Assembly (NCBI RefSeq): GCF_000931445.1
Contig: NZ_CP010849.1
Coordinates: 3,782,001 to 3,846,000, forward strand
DNA length: 64,000 nucleotides
Direction of reading: 5' to 3'
From: Streptomyces cyaneogriseus subsp. noncyanogenus
Lineage (GTDB): Bacteria; Actinomycetota; Actinomycetes; Streptomycetales; Streptomycetaceae
Both the position numbers and the translations under genes were made by a program. Shown here piece by piece: positions 9,256 through 18,700 of the stretch (positions are counted from its first letter, which is position 1; the number at the start of each line of letters is the position of its first letter). The notes under the pieces are model-generated. The model was not told the DNA's origin. It did no database searches and saw only the letters and a program-made list of their open reading frames with translations.

Positions 9256-9660
9256 TCTTATCCGCTCCTCCAGCGCAACCGCGCCCCGACCTGCGGAAAC
9301 CCCGGAACGACCGGGACGAAAAATGCCGGAAGCGCCCGGACGGCCGTCAACCCACCGCCCCCGCCTCACCCGGCGACGCCCACGCCTGCCCAGGGACGTC
9401 GGGCCGAACATCCCATTTTGCCGGGATTTGTCAGAATGGTCACATCCCGTCCGGCGAGGCACCGCACCCGGCCGGGCGGCCCCGGTCAGGGTCGCCTCAG
9501 CGACACAGATCACCGCACGCCTGGCTACAGTGCGGCTGGGGATACGGGTAGTCTCAGACGGACTGGGTAAGTTACCGCTTAGTAATCAGCACCGTATCGA
9601 CCATCACCGCCATCACCGCGATCACCTCGCAGAACCGCCTCGCAGGCCCGAGGAGCCTCC
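9256..9660. other. divergent dnaK / Fe-S oxidoreductase intergenic region
   Basis: About 400 bases between the divergent dnaK operon and the Fe-S membrane oxidoreductase. It holds the promoters of both. No extra gene was recognised. A 14-base imperfect palindrome at 9,572-9,585 is listed separately. Confidence 0.5.
9572..9585. promoter_or_regulatory. possible operator palindrome
   Basis: TTACCGCTTAGTAA has arms TTAC and GTAA around six bases, 75 bases upstream of the Fe-S oxidoreductase start, in an otherwise GC-rich region. The shape is like a TetR or GntR operator. No cognate regulator is visible nearby, so this is a weak inference. Confidence 0.3.
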
Positions 9661-11958
9661 ATGCAACTCGCCGCGATCATCGTGTCGCTGGTCCTGACCG
9701 TGGTCGGCGTGGCGCTGCTCGCGCGCGCCATCGGCCAGTTCGTCCGGTACTTCAGACTGGGCCAGCCCGTACCCGCCGGCACCCGGACCGACAACCCCTA
9801 CCAGCGCAGTGTGACGCTGGTGCGGGAGTTCCTCGGCCACACCCGCATGAACCGGTGGGGCATCGTCGGCATCGCCCACTGGTTCGTGGCCATCGGCTTC
9901 CTGACGCTGCCGCCGACCATCGTCACCGCCTACGGCCAGCTCTTCCAGGCCGACTGGACGCTGCCGGTCCTCGGCGGCTTCCTGCCGTACGAGCTGTACA
10001 TCGAGTTCATCAGCGCGATGACGACCCTCGGCATCCTGGCGCTGATCGTCATCCGGCTGCTGAGCCTGCCCTCGCGTCCGGGCCGCAAGTCCCGCTTCGC
10101 GGGCTCCAAGATGGGCCAGGCGTACTTCGTCGAGTACGTCATCCTCACCATCGGCCTGGCGATCTACGTGCTGCGCGGCCTGGAGGGCGCCCTGCACCAC
10201 GTGGACCACTACGAGGCCGCGTACTTCGCCTCGTACCCGCTGGTGCTGGCGTTCAAGGGGCTGAGCGTCGCGACGCTCCAGAACCTGGTCTACCTCTTCG
10301 CCATGATCAAGCTGGGCACGACCATGATCTGGATGATCACGGTCAGCCTGAACACGAACATGGGTGTGGCCTGGCACCGCTTCCTGGCCTTCCCCAACAT
10401 CTGGTTCAAGCGCAACGCCACCGGTGAGACGGCCCTGGGCGCGCTCCAGCCGATGACGAGCGGCGGCAAGCCGATCGACTTCACCGACCCCGGCGACGAC
10501 GACGTCTTCGGCGTCTCCCAGGTCGAGCAGTTCTCCTGGAAGGGCCTGCTGGACTTCTCCACCTGCACCGAGTGCGGCCGCTGCCAGTCGCAGTGCCCCG
10601 CCTGGAACACCGGCAAGCCCCTCTCCCCCAAGCTGCTGATCATGTCCCTGCGGGACCACGCCCACGCCAAGGCGCCCTACCTGCTGGCCGGCGGCGGCAA
10701 GACGATGGAGGGCGAGGAGAAGGCGTCCGAGGAGCAGCTGAAGGACGTGCCCGCGTCCGCGCTGGCCGAGGCCGAGCGCCCGCTGGTCGGCACGCTGGAG
10801 GAGAACGGCGTCATCGACCCGGACGTCCTGTGGTCCTGCACCACCTGCGGCGCCTGCGTCGAGCAGTGCCCCGTCGACATCGAGCACGTCGACCACATCG
10901 TCGACATGCGCCGCTACCAGGTGATGATCGAGTCCGCGTTCCCGTCCGAGGCGGGCACGATGCTCAAGAACCTGGAGAAGAAGGGCAACCCCTGGGGCCT
11001 GGCGAAGAAGCAGCGCCTGGAGTGGACCAAGGAGGTCGACTTCGAGGTGCCGGTCGTCGGCAAGGACATCGAGGACCTGTCCGAGGTCGAGTACCTGTAC
11101 TGGGTCGGCTGCGCCGGCGCCCTGGAGGACCGCGCCAAGAAGACCACCAAGGCCTTCGCCGAGCTGCTCCACATCGCGGGCGTGAAGTTCGCGATCATGG
11201 GCGGCGACGAGAAGTGCACCGGTGACTCCGCCCGCCGCCTGGGCAACGAGCCCCTCTTCCAGGAGCTCGGCATGGAGAACGTCATGTCCCTCAACGCCGC
11301 CTTCGGCGAGGAGATGGACGACGACGGCAAGGTGACGCCCGAGTCGAGGAAGCCGAAGTCGGCGAAGAAGATCGTCGCCACCTGCCCGCACTGCCTCAAC
11401 ACCCTGGGCAACGAGTACCCGCAGCTCGGCGGCGACTACGAGGTCATCCACCACACCCAGCTGCTCCAGCACCTGGTGGACGAGGGCAAGCTGATCCCGG
11501 TGACCCCGGTCGACGGCATCATCACCTACCACGACCCGTGCTACCTGGGCCGCCACAACAAGATCTACACGCCCCCGCGCGAGATCATCGGCAAGGTCCC
11601 GGGCCTGCGCAACGAGGAGATGCACCGCCACAAGGAGCGCGGCTTCTGCTGCGGCGCCGGCGGCGCCCGGATGTGGATGGAGGAGCGGATCGGCAAGCGC
11701 ATCAACAACGAGCGCGTCGACGAGGCCCTCTCCCTCAACCCGGACATCGTCTCCACCGCCTGCCCGTTCTGCCTCGTGATGCTGACCGACTCGGTCAACG
11801 GCAAGAAGAACGACGGCAAGGCCAAGGAGTCCATCCAGGTCGTCGACGTCGCCCAGTTGCTGCTGGACTCCGTCAAGACCCCGGTCGCGGACGAGGACGA
11901 GCCCCCCGCGGGCACGGCCGACTCCGCCGACGCCCCGGAGCCCGAGCCGGTGAAGTAA
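9661..11958 (+). CDS. membrane Fe-S oxidoreductase, heterodisulfide-reductase type
   Basis: 765 residues from ATG 9661. The N-terminal 250 residues hold several membrane helices (IIVSLVLTVVGVALLARAIG; then four more hydrophobic segments). They resemble a nitrate-reductase-gamma-like quinone-interacting domain. Two ferredoxin-type clusters follow: CTECGRCQSQCP (from residue 302) and CTTCGACVEQCP (from residue 393). The C-terminal half has two CCG domains, with HDPCYLGRHN and CCGAGGARMWM. This is the HdrD/GlpC-like architecture that passes electrons from a cytoplasmic donor, in related systems electron-transfer flavoprotein or an acyl-CoA or hydroxyacid dehydrogenase, to the quinone pool. No such partner gene is adjacent. 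The substrate is not assigned. Confidence 0.88.
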   Translation: MQLAAIIVSLVLTVVGVALLARAIGQFVRYFRLGQPVPAGTRTDNPYQRSVTLVREFLGHTRMNRWGIVGIAHWFVAIGFLTLPPTIVTAYGQLFQADWTLPVLGGFLPYELYIEFISAMTTLGILALIVIRLLSLPSRPGRKSRFAGSKMGQAYFVEYVILTIGLAIYVLRGLEGALHHVDHYEAAYFASYPLVLAFKGLSVATLQNLVYLFAMIKLGTTMIWMITVSLNTNMGVAWHRFLAFPNIWFKRNATGETALGALQPMTSGGKPIDFTDPGDDDVFGVSQVEQFSWKGLLDFSTCTECGRCQSQCPAWNTGKPLSPKLLIMSLRDHAHAKAPYLLAGGGKTMEGEEKASEEQLKDVPASALAEAERPLVGTLEENGVIDPDVLWSCTTCGACVEQCPVDIEHVDHIVDMRRYQVMIESAFPSEAGTMLKNLEKKGNPWGLAKKQRLEWTKEVDFEVPVVGKDIEDLSEVEYLYWVGCAGALEDRAKKTTKAFAELLHIAGVKFAIMGGDEKCTGDSARRLGNEPLFQELGMENVMSLNAAFGEEMDDDGKVTPESRKPKSAKKIVATCPHCLNTLGNEYPQLGGDYEVIHHTQLLQHLVDEGKLIPVTPVDGIITYHDPCYLGRHNKIYTPPREIIGKVPGLRNEEMHRHKERGFCCGAGGARMWMEERIGKRINNERVDEALSLNPDIVSTACPFCLVMLTDSVNGKKNDGKAKESIQVVDVAQLLLDSVKTPVADEDEPPAGTADSADAPEPEPVK

Positions 11959-12280
11959 CCGGCACCGGCCCCTCCCGGGAACCCTTCCGGGTCACGGCGA
12001 CACCCCCGGCGTCCACGCCTCCGCGCGGACCTGGGGGTGTCGCCGTTACCGGGGCGGACACCGCCACCCTCCCCCCGGACGGACCACGCCCCCGCCGCCG
12101 CGGAACCCGGCGGCCCGCCTCCCGGCCCCTGCCGCGCCGGCGCCCCGCCGACGTCCCCTAAGGGACGCGCCGCTGAACCTCCGTCATGGCCCGTAAGGGA
12201 TGTCACAGCTCGGCCGCAAAGCCCCTCCCGAAAGGCCGGGCCCGGCACGTCACCCGCCGGGAACAGGTACGTTCGAAGAC
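11959..12280. other. intergenic region with terminator
   Basis: 322 bases. The first 90 hold the hairpin terminator of the Fe-S gene. The rest must hold the promoter of the Yip1-like gene. No other gene was seen. Confidence 0.5.
11994..12046 (+). terminator. hairpin terminator after the Fe-S oxidoreductase
   Basis: Arms acggcgacaccccc and gggggtgtcgccgt are perfectly complementary around a 25-base GC-rich loop, starting 36 bases after the stop codon. Confidence 0.7.
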
Positions 12281-13285
12281 GTGGCTGGATTCAGGATCGG
12301 ACGCGGCCGGGACAACGGCGCTCCTCAGACGCGACCGCAACACCCCCCGTACGGGCAGCAGACGCCGCAGGGACCGTCGTACGGCTACCCCCCGGCGCCG
12401 CAGCCGTACCCGCAGCAGCAGCCGCCGTCCTACGGCGGCGGTCCCGGCGCGCCCGGCAGCCCGTGGCCGCAGCCGAACGGCGGCGGCTACGGCGGAGGCG
12501 GCCACGGCGAGCCGGAGTACTTCGGCGACGGCGGCGCCCACCCGCCGGGCCCGGCCGGACCGCAGGGCCCGCACGGCGCCGTCCCGGGTGCCCCGGGTGC
12601 CCCAGGTGCCCCAGGTGCCCCGCAGGGGGCCTACGCCGCCAACAACCCGGGACACACCCAGGCCTTCTCGATCGGCGAGGACCCCTACACCCAGGGCGAG
12701 ACCTACCGCGCCGGCTCGGCCGCCGGTCCGGCCGGCCCGATCGGGCCGCGGCTGCCCTGGAAGGAGCTGCTGAAGGGCATCGTCACCGCCCCCGACCAGA
12801 CCTTCCTGCGGATGCGGGACTACACGATGTGGGGCCCCGCCCTCATCGTCACCTTCTGCTACGGCCTGCTGGCGGTCTTCGGCTTCGACGGCGCCCGCGA
12901 GGACGCGATCAACGCCACCCTGTCGAACGCGATCCCGATCGTGCTGACGACGTCCGTGGCGATGGTCCTGAGCGCCTTCGTCCTGGGCGTGGTCACCCAC
13001 ACCCTGGCCCGCCAGCTCGGCGGCGACGGCGCCTGGCAGCCCACGGTGGGCCTGTCCATGCTGATCATGTCCGTCACGGACGCGCCCCGCCTGGTCGTCG
13101 CGATGTTCCTCGGCGGCGACGCGCCCTTCGTCCAGATCCTCGGCTGGGCCACCTGGATCGCGGCCGGCGTCCTGCTGACCCTCATGGTCCGCCGCTCCCA
13201 CGACCTGCCCTGGCCCAAGGCGCTCGGCGCCTCGGCGATCCAGTTGATCGCCCTGCTGTCGATCGTGAAGCTCGGCACGTTCTAG
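12281..13285 (+). CDS. Yip1-family membrane protein with Pro/Gly/Gln-rich N-terminus
   Basis: 334 residues from GTG 12281 (VAGFRIGRGRDN, the usual start of this Streptomyces family). Residues 1 to about 150 are low complexity, rich in Pro, Gly, Gln and Tyr, with a short collagen-like tract made by a 9-base repeat near 12,590. Residues about 165-334 form the Yip1 domain: LPWKELLKGIVTAPDQTFLRM, then four or five hydrophobic helices. The family is integral membrane with unknown biochemical role in bacteria. An upstream in-frame ATG at 12,200 is possible but less like relatives. A strong hairpin follows the stop. Confidence 0.8.
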   Translation: MAGFRIGRGRDNGAPQTRPQHPPYGQQTPQGPSYGYPPAPQPYPQQQPPSYGGGPGAPGSPWPQPNGGGYGGGGHGEPEYFGDGGAHPPGPAGPQGPHGAVPGAPGAPGAPGAPQGAYAANNPGHTQAFSIGEDPYTQGETYRAGSAAGPAGPIGPRLPWKELLKGIVTAPDQTFLRMRDYTMWGPALIVTFCYGLLAVFGFDGAREDAINATLSNAIPIVLTTSVAMVLSAFVLGVVTHTLARQLGGDGAWQPTVGLSMLIMSVTDAPRLVVAMFLGGDAPFVQILGWATWIAAGVLLTLMVRRSHDLPWPKALGASAIQLIALLSIVKLGTF

Positions 13286-13303
13286 ACCCGCCCGGGCCAT
13301 ACG

Positions 13304-13338
13304 GAAAGCCCCCGGCGCCTCGCGCACCGGGGGCTTTC
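13304..13338. terminator. bidirectional hairpin terminator
   Basis: Arms gaaagcccccgg and ccgggggctttc around an 11-base loop, between the convergent stops of the Yip1-like gene and the phosphoribosyltransferase. Confidence 0.85.
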
Positions 13339-13366
13339 CCCTGTTCCTCCACGGCCTCGCCGCAGG

Positions 13367-13864
13367 TCAGGCGTCGAGCACCTGCCCGCTCCGCTTGACC
13401 ACGGGCGGCTGGACGGACCACGGGAAGTTGATCCAGTCGTCGGTCCGCTTCCAGACGTACTCGCACTTCACCAGCGAGTGGGACTTCTCATAGATCACCG
13501 CGCTGCGCACCTCGGCCACGGCGTCCAGGCAGAAGTCGCGCACCAGCTTCAGCGTCTTGCCGGTGTCGGCGACGTCGTCGGTGATCAGGACCTTCTTGTC
13601 GGAGAAGTCGATGGCGTTGGGCACCGGCGCCAGCATGACGGGCATCTCCAGCGTCGTACCGACGCCGGTGTAGAACTCCACGTTCACCAGGTGGATGTTC
13701 TTGCAGTCCAGGGCGTAGGCGAGCCCGCCGGCGACGAAGACGCCGCCCCGGGCGATGGAGAGCACGATGTCCGGCTCGTACCCGTCGTCGGCGACGGTCT
13801 GCGCGAGCTCCCGGACGGCGACGCCGAACTGCTCGTAACTCAGATTCTCCCGTACGTCACTCAT
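13367..13864 (-). CDS. phosphoribosyltransferase family protein
   Basis: 165 residues from ATG 13864. The PRPP-binding signature VLITDDVADTGKT is present in the middle, with DIVLSIARGGVFVAGGLAYA earlier. This places it with the small xanthine-guanine/hypoxanthine-type phosphoribosyltransferases of purine salvage. The C-terminus (WKRTDDWINFPWS) is typical of that group. The exact base is not decidable from sequence. It lies 67 bases downstream of dcd on the same strand, so a nucleotide-metabolism operon is likely. An upstream alternative start at 13906 lacks family support. Confidence 0.85.
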   Translation of the reverse strand: MSDVRENLSYEQFGVAVRELAQTVADDGYEPDIVLSIARGGVFVAGGLAYALDCKNIHLVNVEFYTGVGTTLEMPVMLAPVPNAIDFSDKKVLITDDVADTGKTLKLVRDFCLDAVAEVRSAVIYEKSHSLVKCEYVWKRTDDWINFPWSVQPPVVKRSGQVLDA

Positions 13865-13931
13865 TAGCTGCGTCCTGCCTGCGTCGTCGCTGCGTCCAGG
13901 CTGCACGTACGGCCCGCGCCGCGCATGCCGC

Positions 13932-14507
13932 TCATACCTGGGTCCGGTGGAAGTTGATGAAGGACCGCGAGGCGGTCGGCCCCCGCTGGCCCTGGTAACG
14001 CGACCCGTACCGCTCGCTCCCGTAGGGGTGCGCGGCCGGCGAACTGAGCCGGAACATGCACAGCTGGCCGATCTTCATGCCGGGCCACAGCTTGATCGGC
14101 AGGGTGGCGAGATTGGACAGCTCCAGGGTCACGTGCCCGGAGAACCCGGGGTCGATGAACCCGGCGGTGGAGTGGGTGACCAGCCCGAGCCGCCCGAGGG
14201 AGCTCTTGCCCTCCAGCCGCGAGGCGAGATCGTCGGGCAGCGTGATGACCTCGTAGGTACTGGCCAGCACGAACTCACCGGGGTGCAGGATGAACGGTTC
14301 GTCCCCCTCCGGCTCGACGAGCCGTGTGAGGTCCGCCTGCTCGACCGACGGGTCGATGTGCGGGTACCGGTGGTTCTCGAACACCCGGAAGTAACGGTCC
14401 AGGCGCACGTCGATGCTGGACGGCTGCACCATGGATTCGTCGTAGGGATCGATCCGTACCCGCCCGGCATCGATCTCGGCCCGGATGTCCTTGTCTGAGA
14501 GAAGCAC
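13932..14507 (-). CDS. dcd: dCTP deaminase
   Basis: 191 residues from GTG 14507. It deaminates dCTP to dUTP for thymidylate synthesis. The trimeric dUTPase-fold motifs are all present: VQPSSIDVRLDRYFRVF near residue 27, the catalytic segment with GKSSLGRLGLVTHSTAGFID and the C-terminal SERYGSRYQGQRGPTASR that closes over the nucleotide. Length equals the family norm. The downstream gene is a phosphoribosyltransferase. Confidence 0.95.
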   Translation of the reverse strand: MLLSDKDIRAEIDAGRVRIDPYDESMVQPSSIDVRLDRYFRVFENHRYPHIDPSVEQADLTRLVEPEGDEPFILHPGEFVLASTYEVITLPDDLASRLEGKSSLGRLGLVTHSTAGFIDPGFSGHVTLELSNLATLPIKLWPGMKIGQLCMFRLSSPAAHPYGSERYGSRYQGQRGPTASRSFINFHRTQV

Positions 14508-14590
14508 GCCCCGAGGATACGCAAGGCGCGCGGAGCAGCCACAATCGCGACCTCTCCGCGCGCCCGGACGATCTTGCGATCGCGCTCCCG

Positions 14591-14752
14591 CTAGTGCTTC
14601 ATCTCCAAACTCACCGGCACGACACTGCGCAGCCGCGCGCAGCGCGGGCAGCGGACGAGCCGCCCGGGACCGAGTCGCTCGGCCTGCTGCATCGGGAACG
14701 AAGCGGTGCTGAAAACGTGCCCATCGGCACAGCGGACGACGGTGCGCTCCAT
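14591..14752 (-). CDS. small zinc-ribbon-like protein
   Basis: 53 residues from ATG 14752 (MERTVVRCADGHVFST). One Cys-His pair near the start (RCADGH) and one CPRC pair near the end could bind zinc. It ends SVVPVSLEMKH. I recognise it as a conserved small Streptomyces protein without known function. A longer frame to 14815 is open but the shorter start matches the conserved part. Confidence 0.6.
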   Translation of the reverse strand: MERTVVRCADGHVFSTASFPMQQAERLGPGRLVRCPRCARLRSVVPVSLEMKH

Positions 14753-15300
14753 CAAGTCCTGAAGTCCCTTCCCCAAGAGCCGCGTCTGGCTTACTGCCCT
14801 GACGACAAAAGCCACACTACGGGATCAAAGAGACGACTCTCCAGGCGGCACTCCGCCCCCGCCGAGGCCCGCCCCGGCGCCCGGCCGACGCCCGCTCCGG
14901 GACTCCGCCGGCGCCCGCCCGAGATCCGGCCGACGCCTGCTCCCAGGCTCCGGCGGTGCCCGCTCCGAGGCTCCGGCGAACCGGCGCTCCGGGGGACCCG
15001 TCGGGGGCCGTCGAGGGCCGCCGGGGGCCCACCGGAGGTCCGAAGGCGGTACTCCTGCGACCTCCCGGCCGACTACCCGCCACTCGCCACTCCAGTCCCG
15101 TTCCGCCCCGTCCCGTCCCTCACACGCTCCCGGAACCCCGCGACTCGTTCGAGGCCCCCACCGTACGCCCCAACTCCCGTCGCCCGCAGCCACATCCCCC
15201 TGCCGGGAAACGAGCGCAGGCCCCACGGCGTGACCACCGGGAGCCTGAGATGTTGTACAGTAGGCGAGCGTCCGGACACCGGTTCCAACCGGCGTCTTAC
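14753..15300. other. intergenic region with imperfect GC-rich repeats
   Basis: About 550 bases without a supportable gene. 14,860-15,010 contains several imperfect copies of a unit like gctccggcg(g)tgcccgctcc. It must also carry the tRNA-Gly promoter near its right end. Confidence 0.5.
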
Positions 15301-15371
15301 GCGGGTGTAGTTTAATGGTAGAACATCAGCTTCCCAAGCTGAGAGCGCGAGTTCGATTCTCGTCACCCGCT
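15301..15371 (+). tRNA. tRNA-Gly (anticodon CCC)
   Basis: Cloverleaf read by eye: acceptor GCGGGTG/CACCCGC, D arm with GTTTAATGGTAGAAC, anticodon stem TCAGC/GCTGA with loop TTCCCAA (anticodon CCC at 15,333-15,335), T arm GCGAG-TTCGATT-CTCGT, discriminator T. CCA is not encoded. Its 3' end is repeated twice downstream, so it is the attachment site of integrative elements. Confidence 0.95.
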
Positions 15372-15372
15372 C
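15329..15372 (+). repeat. attachment-site core, copy 1 (inside tRNA-Gly)
   Basis: The 44 bases from the anticodon stem to one base past the tRNA. They recur at 20,384-20,427 with one mismatch and at 22,998-23,041 with three. This is the typical tyrosine-integrase target, in which the tRNA is rebuilt on one side and a 3' fragment is left on the other. Confidence 0.85.
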
Positions 15373-15378
15373 TTCTTG

Positions 15379-15405
15379 AAGCCCCAGGTCAGCGACCTGG
15401 GGCTT
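15379..15405 (+). terminator. terminator of tRNA-Gly
   Basis: Hairpin with arms aagccccaggtc and gacctggggctt, directly after the tRNA. Similar hairpins follow the two displaced att copies, so the repeats include terminator function if not exact sequence. Confidence 0.8.
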
Positions 15406-15576
15406 GGTCTTTGCTGAACCGTCGCTGCATTCTCGTGGGACGCTCATGCCCCGAAGATCGGGCCGCCCGCTTCAGGTACTGACGCCTTACCGCCGCACCC
15501 GCATGGCCACCGATGCAGCCGCGGCGTCCCTGCGCCTCGCGACGGTCGGGCCGCCTACGCTGAGCCAGGCCCGTCC

Positions 15577-15753
15577 GTAGAGGTATCAACCCTGGTCGGG
15601 TACGCCAAGGCGGGCGTCGGCTCGTGCTGGCGGATCGAGCGGGCCGCGACGGGCATGCCTCTGGTGTCCACGCACCTCCTCGACCCCGCGACGAAGACTG
15701 TCGTCCCAGGACGGCAGCCGAGGACCTCACCGCTCTCCGGTCCATGCCGGGCG
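15577..15753 (+). pseudogene. Uma2-family endonuclease fragment
   Basis: One frame reads VEVSTLVGYAKAGVGSCWRI, then MPLVSTHLLDPATKTVVPG. This matches the C-terminal part of Uma2/DUF820 proteins, which read roughly KxxxYAxAGVxxYWRVE then YxLDPxTxxY. No start, no N-terminal half and no catalytic Asp/Glu segment are present. The fragment lies just inside the first tRNA-Gly island and is probably debris. Confidence 0.45.
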
Positions 15754-15782
15754 TCGCGGACCGGGTCCGTGACCAGGAGCAC

Positions 15783-18700
15783 TCAACGGGTGTCCGCGGC
15801 CGGTGTGCGGTGCGCTCGCTCCCGCGTCGAGGACGGCTCCAGGGGTGCCGAGTCGATGGCGGCCCTGATCCGGTCGACGTCACCGCGCTCGGCCGCGGGC
15901 AGTGGAGCGCCGAGCCGTTCCCTGACCGCGGTGGCTGCCTGGAGCAGTCGTGCCGCGCCTCGACGGCGGCCTGCCAGGGCCCGAGCACCCGCCAGCCCTT
16001 CCAGAGCCAGCGCCACAGCACGGGGATCACCGGTGCGCCGAGCCGCGGTCAGGCCGTCGCGGTGCAGAGCGAGCGCGGCCGGCGCGTCGCCGCGCAGTTC
16101 GGCGATAAAGCCCAGCTCCGCCAGGATCAACGCGGTCCCGTGATCGCTGTCCAGGCGGCGGTTCCACTCCAGCCAGCCGGTCAGGTGAGCCTCGGCCTCG
16201 TCGAGGCGGCCCCGCCTGCGGGCCACCAAGCCGAGACCGACCTCGGCGATCTCCTGACCGGGACGGTCGCCGTGGCGCACGGCGAGGTCACGGGCCCGCT
16301 CGTGGAACCGCTCCGCCTGACCGTGGTCGCCCGACAGCAAGGCGATCCTGCCCAGTTCTACGAGCCGCCGGACGGCTTCCGTCCACATCCCGAGCTCTTC
16401 GCTCGTCCCCAGGCCTTCGCGGTGGTGCGACGAGGCCCGCTCGTAGTCCCCGGCGATCTCCGCAAGGGTGCCGAGCACGGCCGCGGCCTGCATCTGGCCC
16501 CATCCGTCGCCCAGTTCCCGGAAGACCGTCAGCGCCGTTTCGCTGTCGGCCCGGGCCGCGGCCAGGTCACCGCGCACCTGCCGCAGGACACCCCGCGTGC
16601 CGAGCGCCGCTGCGGTGACCCACCGGTCACCGAGCTCGGCGGCGCCCGTCAGGGCCCCTTCGATGAGCCTCTCGCTCTCCGCCGGGTCTCCGATCCGGCA
16701 CGCGGCGAACCCCAGGACCCACAGGGCGCGTACCCGCTCTCCCGGATCGTCGAGGGCGTCCGCGAGCGGGCCGAACCGCGCGCCGGACCCCTGCTCCCCA
16801 CTCAGCATGGTGAAGGCGGCCAGCCACGCCTCGGTGGTGCTGTGCGCGGCCCGCCGTGCGGAGGGATCCGCCGGGAGGGTCACGGCGGCGGTCAGGGAGC
16901 GGACGGCCTCACCGGTCCGGCCGCGCAGGAACCAGTACCAGGACAGGGCCCGGGACAGCCGCAGCGCCTCGTCCGCCATCGCGTTCCGTACGCAATGGTC
17001 CAGTACTACGCGGAAGTTCGCCGCTTCCGCGTCGAGCCGCCGCAGCCAGTGGCGCTGCCGCGCGCCCCGCAGCCCGTCCTGGGACAGGACGGCCAGGTTC
17101 ACGTAGTACTGGACGTGGGCGAGCCGCACGGCCGCCGTCTCCCCCGCCTCGTCGAGCTTCTCGACGCAGTACGCGGCCACCGTCTCGAGCAGGCGGTACC
17201 GCGGACCGGTCTCCCCGTGGGTGACGGAGACCAGGGAGCGGTCCACCAGCCGGGCGAGCAGGTCGAGGATCTCCGCCCGTTTCACACCGCCGCCCGGGCA
17301 CACCGCCTCGGCGGCTTCGAGCGTGCACCCCTCGGCGTGTACGGCCAGCCTGCGGAGCACGGTCCGCTCGGCCGCCGTCAGGAGCTCCCAGCTCCAGTCG
17401 ATCATCGCCCGCAGGGTGCGCTGGCGGGCCGGCGCGTCCCGGCGCCCCGCGGTGAGCAGGTGGAACCGGTCGTCGAGCCGTCTTGCCAGTTGCTCGACGC
17501 CCAGAGCCCGGATGCGGGTGGCGGCCAGTTCGACGGCCAGCGGGATGCCGTCGAGACGCCGGCAGATCAAGGCGACGGCCGGGGAGTTGTCGTCGGTGAG
17601 GGTGAAGCCGGGTGACGCGTCGGCGGCTCGGGCCGCGAAGAGACAGAGGGCGTCCGGCTCGTCGAGGGGCTCCACCGTCCACAGCCGTTCGCCCGTGATG
17701 CCCAGCGGCTGCTGGCTGGTGGCCAGGAGCCGGACGCCCGGAGCGCCGCGCAGCAGCGTCTCGGCGAGCCCGGCGGCGGCTTCGATGACGTGTTCACAGT
17801 TGTCCAGGAGGAGCAGGAGACGCTTGTCGCGCACTGCCTCGACCAGGCGTTCCGCCGCACGGGCGCCGGGAGTTCCGGTGTCGTCGCGGATGCCCAGGGC
17901 CGCGGAGGCCGCCTCGGCCAGCTCGTCGACCGTGCACCGCGGGCCGGGTTTCCCGGCCCGGCCGCGGCCGGCCAGCTCCACCAGCCAGGAGCCGTGGGGC
18001 AGGCCCGGGTCGACGCGGGTCGCCGTCTCCAGTGCCAGCCGGGTCTTGCCCACGCCGCCGGGGCCGGTCAGGGTCACCAGCCGGCCGGTGGTCAGCAGCT
18101 CCTCGATCCGGGTGACCTCCCCCTCACGTCCGATGAGGGGAGTGGCGGGTGCGGGGAGGTTGGTCCGGGGGAGCGGGCCAGCGGCGGGCTCATCGTCCCT
18201 CCGGCGGGCGGGAGCGGCGATCTCGACACCGCCGGTGCCCAGTTCGGGCCCGTGACGCAGTATCTCCTCGTACAGCCCGGTCAGGGCGGGCCCGGGGACC
18301 AGGCCCAGCTCGTCGGCGAGCAGTCGGCGCAGCTCGTGGTAGGAGTCCAGCGCCTCACTCGGCCGGCCCGCCCGGTACAGGGCACGCATGTGGGCCGCGC
18401 GCAGCCGTTCGCGGAGCGGGTACCGTCCCAGCAGGCCGATCAGCTCGGCCGCCACGGCCCCGTGCTCGCCCAGTTCCAGGCGCGTCTCCGCTTGTTCCTC
18501 CAGCGCGTCCAGACGTTGGGCGTCGAGGCGGGCGACGGCCTCCCGTACGAAGGGCTCGTCGCGGAAGTCGGCGAACGCGGGTCCCCGCCACAGATCCAGG
18601 GCCTCGGTCAGCAGCGCAGCCCGACGGTCAGGTTCCCGGGCGGTCCGCGCCCGGGCGGCCAAGGCCGTGAACCGCGTCGCGTCCACCGCCTCCCCGTCCA

